64,000 nt of DNA from Paenibacillus sp. FSL H8-0537. Lineage in GTDB: Bacteria > Bacillota > Bacilli > Paenibacillales > Paenibacillaceae. Both the position numbers and the translations under genes were made by a program. How positions within the stretch are numbered: position 1 is the first letter of the stretch; the number at the start of each line of letters is the position of its first letter. The notes under the pieces are model-generated. The model saw only the letters and a program-made list of their open reading frames with translations, searched no databases and was not told where the DNA came from. The stretch is from positions 6,941,913 through 7,005,912 of the forward strand of contig NZ_CP150290.1 in assembly GCF_038051995.1 (NCBI RefSeq), given 5' to 3'. Shown here piece by piece: positions 28,561 through 37,661 of this stretch.

Positions 28561-29610
28561 CTACTCGGCGTCGCTTGCGCTGGACAATGAGCCAACCGGC
28601 TTTTGCAATTTCGAGGTGTACTCATCCGGCATGATTAAATCCTGCTTCGCCGTATCTGGGTTCAGCCAGCTGCCAATCATCGCCTGCGTCTTGGACAAAT
28701 CGTCTTTATCTGCAAAATAATACCATGCGCCGCCATTCGTCAGCCTGTGTCCCTCGCCTTTCAGCGTATGGCTGTATATCGTGCGGTTATCCTGTTGCAG
28801 CAGCTGCTGCGCCAGCTTAATCATTTGGTCAGGCTGGATGTCCGTACTGAAGTTTTCGCCCATAATGTCAATCAGGTCAGGGATTTTGCTCCATTGACCG
28901 ACCTCTGATGCTTTATCCAGCAGCTGATTCAGAAAAATTTGATGTCTTCCCGTACGGCTCATATCGCCTCCGGCATCTTCACGGTAACGAACGTAATTCA
29001 GCGCATCATTGCCATTATATACATCCTGACCGCCTTTCACGACAAATTTTTCGTGATCGGGATCTTTATTTACTATATCTTCTGCAATCGGCAGGGAAAT
29101 CCCTCCCATTGCATCAATAACAGCACGAAAACCCTGAAAATTAATAGCCGCATAATAGTTAATAGGCTGATCAAATAGATTTTCGACCGTCTCAATTGCC
29201 ATCTTGGCACCACCAAATGCGTACGCATGCGTAATTTTGTCCTCTTTATTTTTACCCACAATTTCCGTATACGTATCACGAGGGATAGATACCATGAGAA
29301 TAGCACCGTCCTTCGGACGTATGACCGTGTAGATCATCGTATCCGATCTTCCTGTTTCCTTGCCGCGCTGGTCGACGCCAAGCAGCATAAGTGCGAACGG
29401 ATTCGTATTCATATTGCCGACTTTAATAGGTTCGCGGCCTTCTATTGGTTTATAGGTTTGCTCCAGCCCAGTAGCAACCTGATCAGAGAGAAACCAGTTG
29501 AAACCCAGCATAGCAAGCGCTCCGCGATTAAAATAACCCGCCGTTCCAAGCACGAGCACCGCTGCGCACAGCGTATATATCCATTTCTTCTTTTTGGTCC
29601 AATTTGACAT
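28561..29610 (-). CDS. LytR-CpsA-Psr (LCP) family cell-wall ligase
   Basis: Membrane-anchored transferase of 349 residues that would attach teichoic acids or other glycopolymers to peptidoglycan. An N-terminal transmembrane helix (about 10-30) precedes an extracellular LCP domain (about 70-230). The core contains LLGVDQRG, SDTMIYTVI and SIPRDTY, carrying the conserved Asp and Arg residues for the polyprenyl-phosphate substrate. The C-terminal tail after residue 290 has no recognised domain. Expressed separately from the plus-strand gene behind it. Confidence 0.93.
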   Translation of the reverse strand: MSNWTKKKKWIYTLCAAVLVLGTAGYFNRGALAMLGFNWFLSDQVATGLEQTYKPIEGREPIKVGNMNTNPFALMLLGVDQRGKETGRSDTMIYTVIRPKDGAILMVSIPRDTYTEIVGKNKEDKITHAYAFGGAKMAIETVENLFDQPINYYAAINFQGFRAVIDAMGGISLPIAEDIVNKDPDHEKFVVKGGQDVYNGNDALNYVRYREDAGGDMSRTGRHQIFLNQLLDKASEVGQWSKIPDLIDIMGENFSTDIQPDQMIKLAQQLLQQDNRTIYSHTLKGEGHRLTNGGAWYYFADKDDLSKTQAMIGSWLNPDTAKQDLIMPDEYTSKLQKPVGSLSSASDAE

Positions 29611-29822
29611 TTCCCTAACTCCTAACTATTAAGGTTATAGTGCTTCAGAAGCACACTCACCATCATAAACGACAACCTTGAGCCATAAGTTACAAAACTT
29701 TTACAAGACTTTGCTACCAATTGATGAATTCTAGCGAGTTTTGGCAGGAATAATAGTGGGTAAGGAAGAATATAGTATAACGCACCATTCATTTTTCTAA
29801 TCAGAAAGGATGACCTTCACAA

Positions 29823-30176
29823 ATGCAACAAATCAATCAACCTGATCAATCCTCAACTGGGCTCGATCCTAAGGTCGCAGCGCTGCTTTGTTATGTGTTG
29901 AGCTTCGTGTCTGGGATTATATTTCTGGTATTGGAGAAAAATAGCCGCTTTGTGAAATTCCATGCCATGCAATCGATTATTACATTCGGCGGCTTGTTCG
30001 TGGTCATGATGGTACTGAACATCATTCCGATTATCGGCACACTGATTAGCGGGTTGCTTGGTATTGCTGGGTTCGTCCTCTGGATCTTCCTAATGCTTCA
30101 AGCTTACCAAGGCAAGCAATTCAAACTACCTTACGTTGGCGACATCGCCGAGAAGCAAGCTGCACAATTCAAGTAA
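29823..30176 (+). CDS. DUF4870 small membrane protein
   Basis: 117-residue protein with three hydrophobic segments (about 18-38, 52-75 and 78-98). It matches the DUF4870/Tic20-like family through LDPKVAALLCYVLSFVSG and the RFVKFHAMQSI motif. Function is unknown. AAAGGATG lies upstream of the ATG. A strong terminator follows, so it is a single-gene unit. Confidence 0.88.
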   Translation: MQQINQPDQSSTGLDPKVAALLCYVLSFVSGIIFLVLEKNSRFVKFHAMQSIITFGGLFVVMMVLNIIPIIGTLISGLLGIAGFVLWIFLMLQAYQGKQFKLPYVGDIAEKQAAQFK

Positions 30177-30239
30177 AAGGTACAAGGTGAGACGGCTGTC
30201 GCCATCCTTTGACGGCGCGGCGCGTTTCATTCCGAGAAA

Positions 30240-30277
30240 AATAAGGCTCCCATCCGCTTAAAGGATAGGAGCCTTAT
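30240..30277 (+). terminator. Terminator after DUF4870 gene
   Basis: AATAAGGCTCC and GGAGCCTTATT form a long stem that continues inward (ATCC/GGAT). It could act in both directions. Confidence 0.8.
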
Positions 30278-30348
30278 TGTTTACCCGCCTTGCACGTAAG
30301 CCTGAGCAGGCGCTGTGAGCCTAATCGGACATGTCTCCTGCTGCACGG

Positions 30349-31116
30349 TTACCGATGCAGAAACAAAGTCGCATTCAAATAACGGCGGGCCAGCGAGTGG
30401 AAATACGCCGTCTGGATCGAAATTGCCGCAATGAACAAAATATTGCGAAGCGCCTCCGACTGATCGTTCGTCAAATCCGGCAGCTTCCGGGCAAAACGGT
30501 CCGCCGAAGCTTTAATCGCATTTTCCGTCAATGCATCCTGCTTGCTGCCACCCTTTACATGGCCGAATGTATCCAGAAGCTGATCATTGTTCGCATCAAG
30601 CTCTTCAAACATGGCCGAGTAAGACGCATACAACTCAAGCGGACCAATCAGATCGGCCGATTCATCCTCCGGCTTAATGAATAAAATCTCAAGCAGCTTG
30701 CGAATCGACTCAAAATCGAGATTCGACTTCAAATCATCAATGACGAACAAAAGCGCCGCTTGATTCAATGAATATTTTTTACCCATTTTTGGACAATCGA
30801 AATAAACCTTAAAATCGCGCTTCACCCAATTCTGCATAGAGGTAATAGACATGTTGGAATACTCCACCATATGGCCGAGCGTAGCGATTTCCTGCAGTGA
30901 GAAGCCTCTCACCTCATTGCCTTTTATCATCTTCTCCAGAATGGGGGGAAGGGCCGTGGATAAGAAGGCGGGCAGAGAAGCTCCGGCTTCCAATGCATCG
31001 CGGTGCGTCTTCTTCCAAGCATCCTGCAGCACCTGCAGAGGACGATGTCCATCCTGTCCATCCAGCGCCATCAGCAGGCAAGCCATTTCTTTTCGAGTAA
31101 GCGTGAAAGACTCCAT
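30349..31116 (-). CDS. DUF1836 domain protein
   Basis: 255-residue protein. The central region (about 60-170) matches DUF1836, a MerR-like helix-turn-helix family, with the segment SITSMQNWVKRDFKVY followed by YSLNQAALLFVIDDLK. It is probably a DNA-binding regulator, but target and ligand are unknown. The C-terminal third is helical without a known motif. GAGGAAAG precedes the ATG. It is divergent from the CorC/HlyC gene 244 bp away, which is a candidate target only by position. Confidence 0.82.
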   Translation of the reverse strand: MESFTLTRKEMACLLMALDGQDGHRPLQVLQDAWKKTHRDALEAGASLPAFLSTALPPILEKMIKGNEVRGFSLQEIATLGHMVEYSNMSITSMQNWVKRDFKVYFDCPKMGKKYSLNQAALLFVIDDLKSNLDFESIRKLLEILFIKPEDESADLIGPLELYASYSAMFEELDANNDQLLDTFGHVKGGSKQDALTENAIKASADRFARKLPDLTNDQSEALRNILFIAAISIQTAYFHSLARRYLNATLFLHR

Positions 31117-31360
31117 ATCGCTTTCCTCCTACTTGTACTGAACCATTTCAAGTTCGAATGAACTTATCATACGCCTGCGATATAGGAATGTAAAGACGCG
31201 ATAATAGCCAATAATATCAACATTTTTCGCATTTTTGCCTGTAATTTGCCTCATATGGCCTGCTAACAACGAATGGCGAGATTGCATATTGACCCTAGAG
31301 TTCGGTATATTAGTTCATAAGAACTTAAAATTCATTTAAAAAGGATAGTGAAAAGTAGAC

Positions 31361-32683
31361 ATGGGTATAGGACTTAATCTGTTATTGATTGCATTATTAA
31401 TTGTGATGACTGCCTTTTTCGTGGCAACGGAATTTGCTGTTATCAGGCTCCGGGCAAGCCGGGTCGATCAATTAGTGCTTGAAGGCAAGAAAAACGCTCT
31501 TGCCGTACAACAGGTTACAAGCAATTTGGATGGTTATCTGTCGGCCTGTCAGCTTGGTATTACCATTACAGCTCTCGGGTTAGGTTGGCTGGGTGAACCG
31601 ACAGTGGAGAAAATCCTGTTCCCTCTTTTTCAACAGCTTAGTATAAGCAGTGAAGTCAGTCACATATTGTCCTTTATTATTGCTTTCGCTTCCGTTACAT
31701 TCCTGCACGTTGTTATTGGTGAGCTTGCTCCGAAGACGTGGGCAATTCAAAAAGCTGAGTTTATCAGCTTCACAGTAGCAAAGCCAATCATTTTGTTCTA
31801 CAAAATTATGTATCCTTTCATCTGGGTACTGAACGGCTCCGCTAACGCGCTTGTGCGCATGTTCGGTCTGAAGCCCGTTAAAGAACATGAAGATGCTCAT
31901 AGCGAAGAAGAAATTCAGATTATTCTGAATGACAGCTACCAGAGCGGCAAAATCAACAACACGGAATATGGCTACGTGAGCCGCATTTTCGCTTTTGACG
32001 AAATGCTCGCGAAGGAGATTATGGTGCCCCGCACCGATATGATCTGCCTGTATTCCAACAAATCGTTAGTTGAAAACATGGAAATTATTCATAAAGAACA
32101 ATATACACGCTTTCCTGTCGCTCAAGACAGCAAAGACAACATTATCGGCATGATTAATACGAAGCAGATGTTTTTGCAATTCCATCATAATAAAGAGTTT
32201 GATTTCAAAAAGCTGATCCATCCTGTACTTACGGTTTCCGAAGTGCTGCCTGTCAAAACGCTGCTTAAGCGCATGCAGCAGGAGCAAGTTCATATCGCCA
32301 TCTTGATGGATGAATACGGCGGAACATCCGGCCTTATTACGATTGAAGATATCTTGGAAGAAATCGTTGGCGAAATTCGCGATGAATTTGATGCTGACGA
32401 GCGCAAGGATATTGAGAAGCTGGAGGACAACTCCTACCTGCTAGACGGCAAAGTATCGCTCGACGAACTAAGCGAGCTGACAGGCATCAACCTGGAGCAT
32501 GAGGAAGTCGATACGGTAGGCGGCTGGCTGTACAGTGAAATTCAAGATCCGCGCATCGGCAAGGAGCTCCATCACCTGAATATGCGCTTTATTATTCGCG
32601 AGATCGGCAAGCATAGAATCAAGAAGGTCGAGCTGATTATCGAAGCCAATGATATAGATTCACAGGTTGTAACAACCGCATAG
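31361..32683 (+). CDS. CNNM/CorC-HlyC family membrane protein
   Basis: 440-residue protein with the standard order: DUF21 transmembrane domain (about 1-190, four helices), a CBS pair (about 205-335, including MVPRTDM) and a C-terminal CorC/HlyC domain (about 350-430). Family members act in magnesium and cobalt handling, often as Mg2+ efflux proteins; older annotations call them hemolysins. The DUF21 fold supports ion transport; the specific ion is not proven. It is a single gene closed by a terminator. Confidence 0.92.
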   Translation: MGIGLNLLLIALLIVMTAFFVATEFAVIRLRASRVDQLVLEGKKNALAVQQVTSNLDGYLSACQLGITITALGLGWLGEPTVEKILFPLFQQLSISSEVSHILSFIIAFASVTFLHVVIGELAPKTWAIQKAEFISFTVAKPIILFYKIMYPFIWVLNGSANALVRMFGLKPVKEHEDAHSEEEIQIILNDSYQSGKINNTEYGYVSRIFAFDEMLAKEIMVPRTDMICLYSNKSLVENMEIIHKEQYTRFPVAQDSKDNIIGMINTKQMFLQFHHNKEFDFKKLIHPVLTVSEVLPVKTLLKRMQQEQVHIAILMDEYGGTSGLITIEDILEEIVGEIRDEFDADERKDIEKLEDNSYLLDGKVSLDELSELTGINLEHEEVDTVGGWLYSEIQDPRIGKELHHLNMRFIIREIGKHRIKKVELIIEANDIDSQVVTTA

Positions 32684-32700
32684 GACTCATAAGTTAAAAT

Positions 32701-32735
32701 CGGGGCGCTTCTCTTTATAATAGAGAGGCGCCCCG
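32701..32735 (+). terminator. Terminator after CorC/HlyC gene
   Basis: CGGGGCGC...GCGCCCCG with an inner TCTCT/AGAGA stem, followed by a T-rich stretch. Confidence 0.85.
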
Positions 32736-32774
32736 ATTTATTTATATTCCCCTGCATGCTCCGTCGTCCTAATA

Positions 32775-33923
32775 TTAGCTTGCTGTCTGCTCCCGCTTGA
32801 ACAACTGCTTCATCAGCGGCGGCGTAACCAGCGTTGTCACCATAATGACGAGTACGACCGGAGTAAAATAAGCCTGCGGCAGCAGGGCCGACTGCAAGCC
32901 CGATGCAGCGATAATAAGCGCTACCTCGCCTCTGGAGATCATTCCCGCACCAATTCCTATGGAAGAACGCATATTGAAGCCTGTGAGCCTTGCTCCGGCA
33001 GCAGCGCCGAACAGCTTTGTCAGTATAGCAACAATGGAAAGCAAGGCGATAAACAGCAGCTGCTCGCCGATTCCGGCAAAGGTAACGTTAAGTCCGATGC
33101 TGATGAAAAAAACAGGCACAAACAACGAATAGGCTATAGGCTCAATCTTCGTTTCGACCGTATGGCGAAGCGGTGTTTGCCCAATCGCAATTCCCGCAGC
33201 AAAGGCACCGATAATGCCAGCTACGCCCATTGCATCTGCGAAGTAGGCAAACCCAAAGCAGATAACAAGCGCAGCGCTTATCGCCGCCTCTGTAACCGGA
33301 AAGCGGGATAGCCGCTTCATGACGAAGGGCACCAGCCACCAGCTCGCAGCGATGACAACAGCAAAGAACAGAACTTTTTTCCCGAGCAGCAATGGAATAG
33401 ATACATCTCCTCCTGAACCAAGCAAGCTCATGACAACAGCCAGCAAAACAACGACCACCACGTCATCTACAACCGCTGCTCCGAGTATGGTCGTGCCCTC
33501 TCTGGAGCTGAGCTTGTTCATCTCCTTCAACGTTTGGACCGAAATGCTGACCGAGGTCGCCGAGAGCAGCAGCCCGAGAAAGATCGCCTGCCCAGAGGAT
33601 AAACCGAACAAGACAGCTGCTCCGTATCCACCGGCGAATGGCAAAATAATGCCCCCCAGCGCCACTGAAAGTGATGCTTTCCAGTCTTTACGCAGCTGCT
33701 CCAGATCCGTCTCAAGCCCTGCGATAAACATGAGCAGCAGCACGCCTATTTCTGAGAAATGAGCGAGCCAGTCGCTATTGTCGACCCAGCCAAGCAAAGC
33801 GGGACCGACGACTATTCCTGCAAGCAGCTTTCCGAGTACAGCAGGCTGACCCAGCTTAACGGTGATCGCCCCAGCGATTTTGGACACCGCAATAATTAGC
33901 ATTAACGTTAAAATAAATTCCAT
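32775..33923 (-). CDS. CPA2-family cation/proton antiporter
   Basis: Polytopic exchanger of 382 residues with about 12 transmembrane segments, probably swapping K+ or Na+ for protons. Family features include GKLLAGIVVGPALLGW, the ion-site region GLLLSATSVSISVQTL, and the conserved FFISIGLNV segment. There is no C-terminal RCK/TrkA domain. The true start is the ATG at 33923, 8 nt after AAGGAGG. The 5' leader has a hairpin that could attenuate transcription (described separately). Confidence 0.9.
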   Translation of the reverse strand: MEFILTLMLIIAVSKIAGAITVKLGQPAVLGKLLAGIVVGPALLGWVDNSDWLAHFSEIGVLLLMFIAGLETDLEQLRKDWKASLSVALGGIILPFAGGYGAAVLFGLSSGQAIFLGLLLSATSVSISVQTLKEMNKLSSREGTTILGAAVVDDVVVVVLLAVVMSLLGSGGDVSIPLLLGKKVLFFAVVIAASWWLVPFVMKRLSRFPVTEAAISAALVICFGFAYFADAMGVAGIIGAFAAGIAIGQTPLRHTVETKIEPIAYSLFVPVFFISIGLNVTFAGIGEQLLFIALLSIVAILTKLFGAAAGARLTGFNMRSSIGIGAGMISRGEVALIIAASGLQSALLPQAYFTPVVLVIMVTTLVTPPLMKQLFKREQTAS

Positions 33924-33950
33924 TTCATCTTCCTCCTTTTGCAGCAAAAA

Positions 33951-34027
33951 AACGTAAAGAAGGAGCCCGCATATATACGGGCTCCTTACAAGCAGACAGA
34001 GAAATCCCGTTGTTGACAGACTCCTCC
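33951..34027 (-). promoter_or_regulatory. Attenuator-like leader of the antiporter gene
   Basis: On the minus strand a perfect 10-bp stem, AAGGAGCCCG/CGGGCTCCTT (33960-33987), is followed by TCTTTACGTTTTTTT and then, about 20 nt later, the antiporter ribosome site. Upstream in the same leader, GGAGGAG (34027-34021) could pair over 7 bases with CTCCTTC in the terminator's 3' arm, giving an alternative structure. A TATAAT-like -10 occurs near 34066-34071. The hairpin could instead simply end mmcQ transcription. Confidence 0.45.
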
Positions 34028-34115
34028 AAAAAACATCTTTTTATTCAATTACAAGCTCAATGCTTTTATTATACCTGAAATGAGCCTCTAAAACCATACT
34101 TTCAGCCTATTAACT

Positions 34116-34454
34116 TCAGCTCAAGCTCTCGCGCACCGCCTTCGGAAGCGACTTCACCACCAGCTCATAGGAGTGGGTGATCATGCTCTCGACCTCTTCC
34201 GGCTCCAAGCTGCCGTCCAGCAGCACCGTATTCCAGTGCTTCTTGTTCATATGGTAGCCGGGAATAACCGCCGCATGCTGCTCGCGTAAATTTTCCGCAA
34301 TGATGGGGTCGCATTTGAGCGATATCGATTTCCGGTCGTCTGAAATCAGGGCAAACATCTTTCCTTCTACCTTCATAACCAACGCTTCCGGTCCGAAAGG
34401 ATAATCTTCAAAAGCGCCCTTCTTGCCCAGGCAATATTCAACATAATGTTCCAT
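34116..34454 (-). CDS. MmcQ/YjbR family protein
   Basis: 112-residue cytosolic protein with the YjbR/CyaY-like fold. Recognisable segments are YPFGPEALVMKV near the start and the HMNKKHWNTVLLDGS motif near residues 68-82. Often annotated as DNA-binding, but the biological role is not established. It follows ndh upstream on the same strand after a probable terminator and lies upstream of the antiporter gene. Confidence 0.88.
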   Translation of the reverse strand: MEHYVEYCLGKKGAFEDYPFGPEALVMKVEGKMFALISDDRKSISLKCDPIIAENLREQHAAVIPGYHMNKKHWNTVLLDGSLEPEEVESMITHSYELVVKSLPKAVRESLS

Positions 34455-34501
34455 AGCCGTTGTCCCCCTTTCTTTTTATCGTACCATCTTAAAGCAACAA
34501 A

Positions 34502-34550
34502 AATAAAGTTCCCGCCCAAACAGCTGCTGCCGTTTAAACGAGAACTTATT
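34502..34550 (-). terminator. Terminator after ndh
   Basis: AAGTTC(TCG) and (CGG)GAACTT arms, on the minus strand followed by TATTTTTG; an inner GTTTAAAC palindrome is present. Confidence 0.5.
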
Positions 34551-34569
34551 ATGGTTATTCATAATTAAA

Positions 34570-35748
34570 TTAGTAAACGAGCGAGAACAAGCCGTTAACG
34601 TGCGTCAAGTAACGAACGTTACTTGCTTCCTTCATCAGGGAAGCTGCAGTGCCTCTCAGACGAAGCTGGCTTGCGCCAATTGTTCCGATTGCATCTTTGC
34701 GGCCAAGGCTCGCAAGAACGCCGGAGTTAACGAATTCAAACGATTTTTGCGGCAAGCCTTTGGATTGCGCGAACAAGTTGTAGCCGATTGCTTCGCCCAT
34801 TTGCCATGCGATTTGTGCACTTGGCGGATATGGACGGCCATCCGGGCTAAATACAACTGCGTTGTCGCCAGCCAGGTAAACTTCAGGATGCGAAGTCGAT
34901 TGCAGGAACTCATTCACTGTCGCACGGCCACGGTTCACTTCGATACCGCAGTTTGCTACGACAGGGTTGCCTGTAACGCCGCCCGTCCATACGAATGTGT
35001 TAGCCACAAGCGTTTGACCGTCTTTCAAAATAACTTCGTTGCCTTTCACTTCTGTAACCGCAATACCCATCAGCAATTGAACGCCGCGTTTCTCAAGGCT
35101 TGCTTTCGCACGGTCAACAAGCTCTGAAGGGAAACCAGCCAGGATCGACGGGCCTGCTTCAACGTTGTATACCGATACTTCGCTGATGTTTACGCCGCTT
35201 TGCTCACACCATTTTGGCAGCATGTCGGCAATTTCACCGATCAGCTCAATACCAGTCAGGCCGCCGCCGCCAACAACGATCGTTGCGTCAGCTTTGTTTT
35301 TCGATTTTGCATACGCAGCAAGGCGCTCTTGAATGTGCGCGCTCACGCGGTTAGCTTCCTCAACCGATTTCAGCGTCAGGCTGTTCTCTTCAAGGCCTGG
35401 AATGCCGAAAAATGCCGTTTCGCCACCAAGAGCGATAACAAGCGTATCGTAGGAAGTTTTTGCACCGCTGGAAAGGTGAACTTGCTTCTGGTCCGGATCA
35501 ATTTTGTCGACAGTGTCGATAACTAAATTGATGGATTTATCTTTGAACAGCTTCGTCAGCGGCAAAGCAACGTTGTTCTCATGAACGCCGCCAACAGCCA
35601 GACGATGCAATTCAGTTACGATTTGGTGCGATGGAATACGGTTAACAACGGTAATGCTTGCTTCCTCGGGGGATAAATGTTTGCGAGTTGTCAATGCGCT
35701 CAGCAAACCACCATATCCGCCACCCAAAATCAAAATATGCTTAGACAT
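34570..35748 (-). CDS. ndh: Type II NADH dehydrogenase
   Basis: 392-residue peripheral membrane flavoprotein passing electrons from NADH to menaquinone without pumping protons. An N-terminal FAD-binding GGGYGGL motif, an NADH-binding VVGGGGLTGIELIGE motif near residue 157-171, and the second FAD motif VYLAGDNAVV near 290 are present. The gene lies 31 bp after a DUF1641 gene, the same pairing as B. subtilis yjlC-ndh. A perfect Rex-type operator upstream of the pair predicts repression at low NADH/NAD+ ratio. Confidence 0.93.
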   Translation of the reverse strand: MSKHILILGGGYGGLLSALTTRKHLSPEEASITVVNRIPSHQIVTELHRLAVGGVHENNVALPLTKLFKDKSINLVIDTVDKIDPDQKQVHLSSGAKTSYDTLVIALGGETAFFGIPGLEENSLTLKSVEEANRVSAHIQERLAAYAKSKNKADATIVVGGGGLTGIELIGEIADMLPKWCEQSGVNISEVSVYNVEAGPSILAGFPSELVDRAKASLEKRGVQLLMGIAVTEVKGNEVILKDGQTLVANTFVWTGGVTGNPVVANCGIEVNRGRATVNEFLQSTSHPEVYLAGDNAVVFSPDGRPYPPSAQIAWQMGEAIGYNLFAQSKGLPQKSFEFVNSGVLASLGRKDAIGTIGASQLRLRGTAASLMKEASNVRYLTHVNGLFSLVY

Positions 35749-35779
35749 ACTGTTCCTCCGTTCTCATTCTGATCCGATC

Positions 35780-36208
35780 TTAACGTTGTTTGTTGCGCTC
35801 AGCCAATACATCCAGGAACGATTGCGCGAAACGCAATGTTTGTTGAACCTGAGGATCTTTCAGCATTTTGAGAATGCCGAACAGACCGATTGTCGTAGGC
35901 TCTGCTTGTGCACGATCATTTGCTTCTACAGCAGCCGATGCAATGCCTTTAGCCTTGTCCGTAATCGGCTTAACGAATTCCTCAATACCATGCTTCATGT
36001 CGCCCATAAGCACTTGATCATTCGCCACAGTTGTTGCTACATCATAAGCTTTGGTCATCAAAGTAACCATTTCAGCAAGCTTAGGCAAGCTTTCTACCAG
36101 CTGATTCAGCGAGCTTTGGATTTCCGGTTTAAGCAATTGCTCCAGAACGTCCAGTTCACTACGTACAGATCCCGTCTGTACTTCTTGCTCTGTTAATGTT
36201 TCCGACAT
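35780..36208 (-). CDS. DUF1641 protein (YjlC-like)
   Basis: 142-residue mainly helical cytosolic protein of the DUF1641 family, with the conserved FGILKMLKDPQVQQTLRF segment near the C-terminus. In B. subtilis the homologue yjlC is cotranscribed with ndh under Rex control, and the same layout is seen here. Role unknown, probably accessory to the dehydrogenase. GGGAGG precedes the ATG. Confidence 0.9.
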   Translation of the reverse strand: MSETLTEQEVQTGSVRSELDVLEQLLKPEIQSSLNQLVESLPKLAEMVTLMTKAYDVATTVANDQVLMGDMKHGIEEFVKPITDKAKGIASAAVEANDRAQAEPTTIGLFGILKMLKDPQVQQTLRFAQSFLDVLAERNKQR

Positions 36209-36296
36209 ACGAAAAATGCCTCCCTTGCGTTGTTTGTTGCATGATTAGTTAAACGCCGTTACAACGGCAAGCCGCCTCTGAAAAAAAAGCCTGAAA

Positions 36297-36314
36297 TTGT
36301 GAAATGTTTCACAA
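36297..36314. promoter_or_regulatory. Rex operator upstream of DUF1641-ndh
   Basis: The 18-bp palindrome TTGTGAAATGTTTCACAA matches the Rex consensus TTGTGAA-N4-TTCACAA at every defined position. It lies 89 bp upstream of the DUF1641 start. Rex senses the NADH/NAD+ ratio and represses ndh in other Firmicutes. Confidence 0.85.
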
Positions 36315-36420
36315 TAAGGGTGCATAATTAGAGGGACTTGACCACACTCATGTTCATTTTATTCCTTTGCGACAAAAACTGCAATTACAACTTTTAGATC
36401 CTTTATTATATTTTAATAAA

Positions 36421-36444
36421 AGGACTGCTTATGCCAGCAGTCCT
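36421..36444 (-). terminator. Terminator after AI-2E family gene
   Basis: AGGACTGCT/AGCAGTCCT, 9-bp stem with 6-base loop, followed on the minus strand by TTTTATTAAAAT. Confidence 0.8.
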
Positions 36445-36463
36445 CCGATTTATAATGCTTATA

Positions 36464-37630
36464 TTATAGCTTAAAATCATTATCCGCATTCACTTCCTCC
36501 GCTGCGTAAAGCGGGGAACGCGCCTGCAGCCAATGGAAGAAATTCGTTGCGATAACCTTCAGCACCGCATAGCCTGGGACGGCTAAAATAATGCCCCCCA
36601 ATCCAAACAAATTTCCAGCGGTCAAAATGACGAAAATAATCGTAATGGGATGAATCTTCATGCTTTTCCCCATAATTTGCGGAGAAATAAACTTTCCTTC
36701 AATCAGCTGGACAATGGTCCAGATCACAATCATTTTAAGCAGCATGACGGGTGAGGTTACCATCGCTACTATGAGAGCGGGCGTAATCGCGATAGCTGGA
36801 CCCAGATACGGAATAATAGCTGTACAAGCAGCGATCAGCGCCAGCACCAGCGAGTACTCGAGCCCAATAATCAAATAACCGATATACAGCAGCAGGCCAA
36901 TGCAGAAGCTCACAATAATCTGCCCTCTAATGTAGCTGCTGATTTGGCCGTTCATTTCGCCCATAATACGCTTCGTATGCGTCCTCATGTTCGTTGGCAG
37001 TATAGTAGCAATATAATCCGGCAGCTTTTTACCATCCTTTAATAAGTAGAATAGAATGAACGGCAGCGTGATGACTGCAAGCACAACATCTTTAAGCGCG
37101 CCAACGAAAGAACCAACACTTTGCCACACGCCATTTAGCAGCTCTGTTGCCCGCTTCGTAATATTGCCGCTCAAATCCGACGGATTTATATTGAGCCACC
37201 GCTCGATATCCCGCAGGTCGCCGCTGTGCATCAGCTCATCAAACTTCGTTCGCAGCTGATCCGCATAACCCGGTAAATTTTCGACCAGACCTACGACCTG
37301 TGTGCTTACAATTGGAATAACCACCGTCAGCAAAATCGTCAGCAAGCCTAAAATGACCGCAAAGATTACAAAAATGGAGTAAATGCGCGGAGCCTTCTTC
37401 GTCTCCAAATAGTCAACAATCGGATTTAGCAAATAATAAGCTACACCGGCTAAAATAATCGGCAGCAGCACCGTCTTGAACAATACGGTGAGCGGCGTGA
37501 ACACGTAGGAGATTTTGCTCATGACGAAAATATTCAAACTTACCAGAAGCAGCACGAGCAGAAATATAACAAATTTATTATTTAAAATAAATTGTACAAA
37601 CCGCTCTGTTCCTGTTTTAAAATGGTTCAT
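36464..37630 (-). CDS. AI-2E (PerM/YueF) family membrane transporter
   Basis: 388-residue membrane protein with about eight hydrophobic segments and the family's conserved C-terminal region (PYLGPAIAITPALIVA, then IIWTIVQLIEGKFISPQIMGKS). Some relatives export autoinducer-2 or act as Na+/H+ antiporters; substrate here is open. A single-gene unit closed by a terminator; its start lies 31 bp from the end of the regulator gene upstream on the same strand. Confidence 0.9.
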   Translation of the reverse strand: MNHFKTGTERFVQFILNNKFVIFLLVLLLVSLNIFVMSKISYVFTPLTVLFKTVLLPIILAGVAYYLLNPIVDYLETKKAPRIYSIFVIFAVILGLLTILLTVVIPIVSTQVVGLVENLPGYADQLRTKFDELMHSGDLRDIERWLNINPSDLSGNITKRATELLNGVWQSVGSFVGALKDVVLAVITLPFILFYLLKDGKKLPDYIATILPTNMRTHTKRIMGEMNGQISSYIRGQIIVSFCIGLLLYIGYLIIGLEYSLVLALIAACTAIIPYLGPAIAITPALIVAMVTSPVMLLKMIVIWTIVQLIEGKFISPQIMGKSMKIHPITIIFVILTAGNLFGLGGIILAVPGYAVLKVIATNFFHWLQARSPLYAAEEVNADNDFKL

Positions 37631-37661
37631 CCGCTGTTCCTTCTTCCTGCTTTTGATGTTC

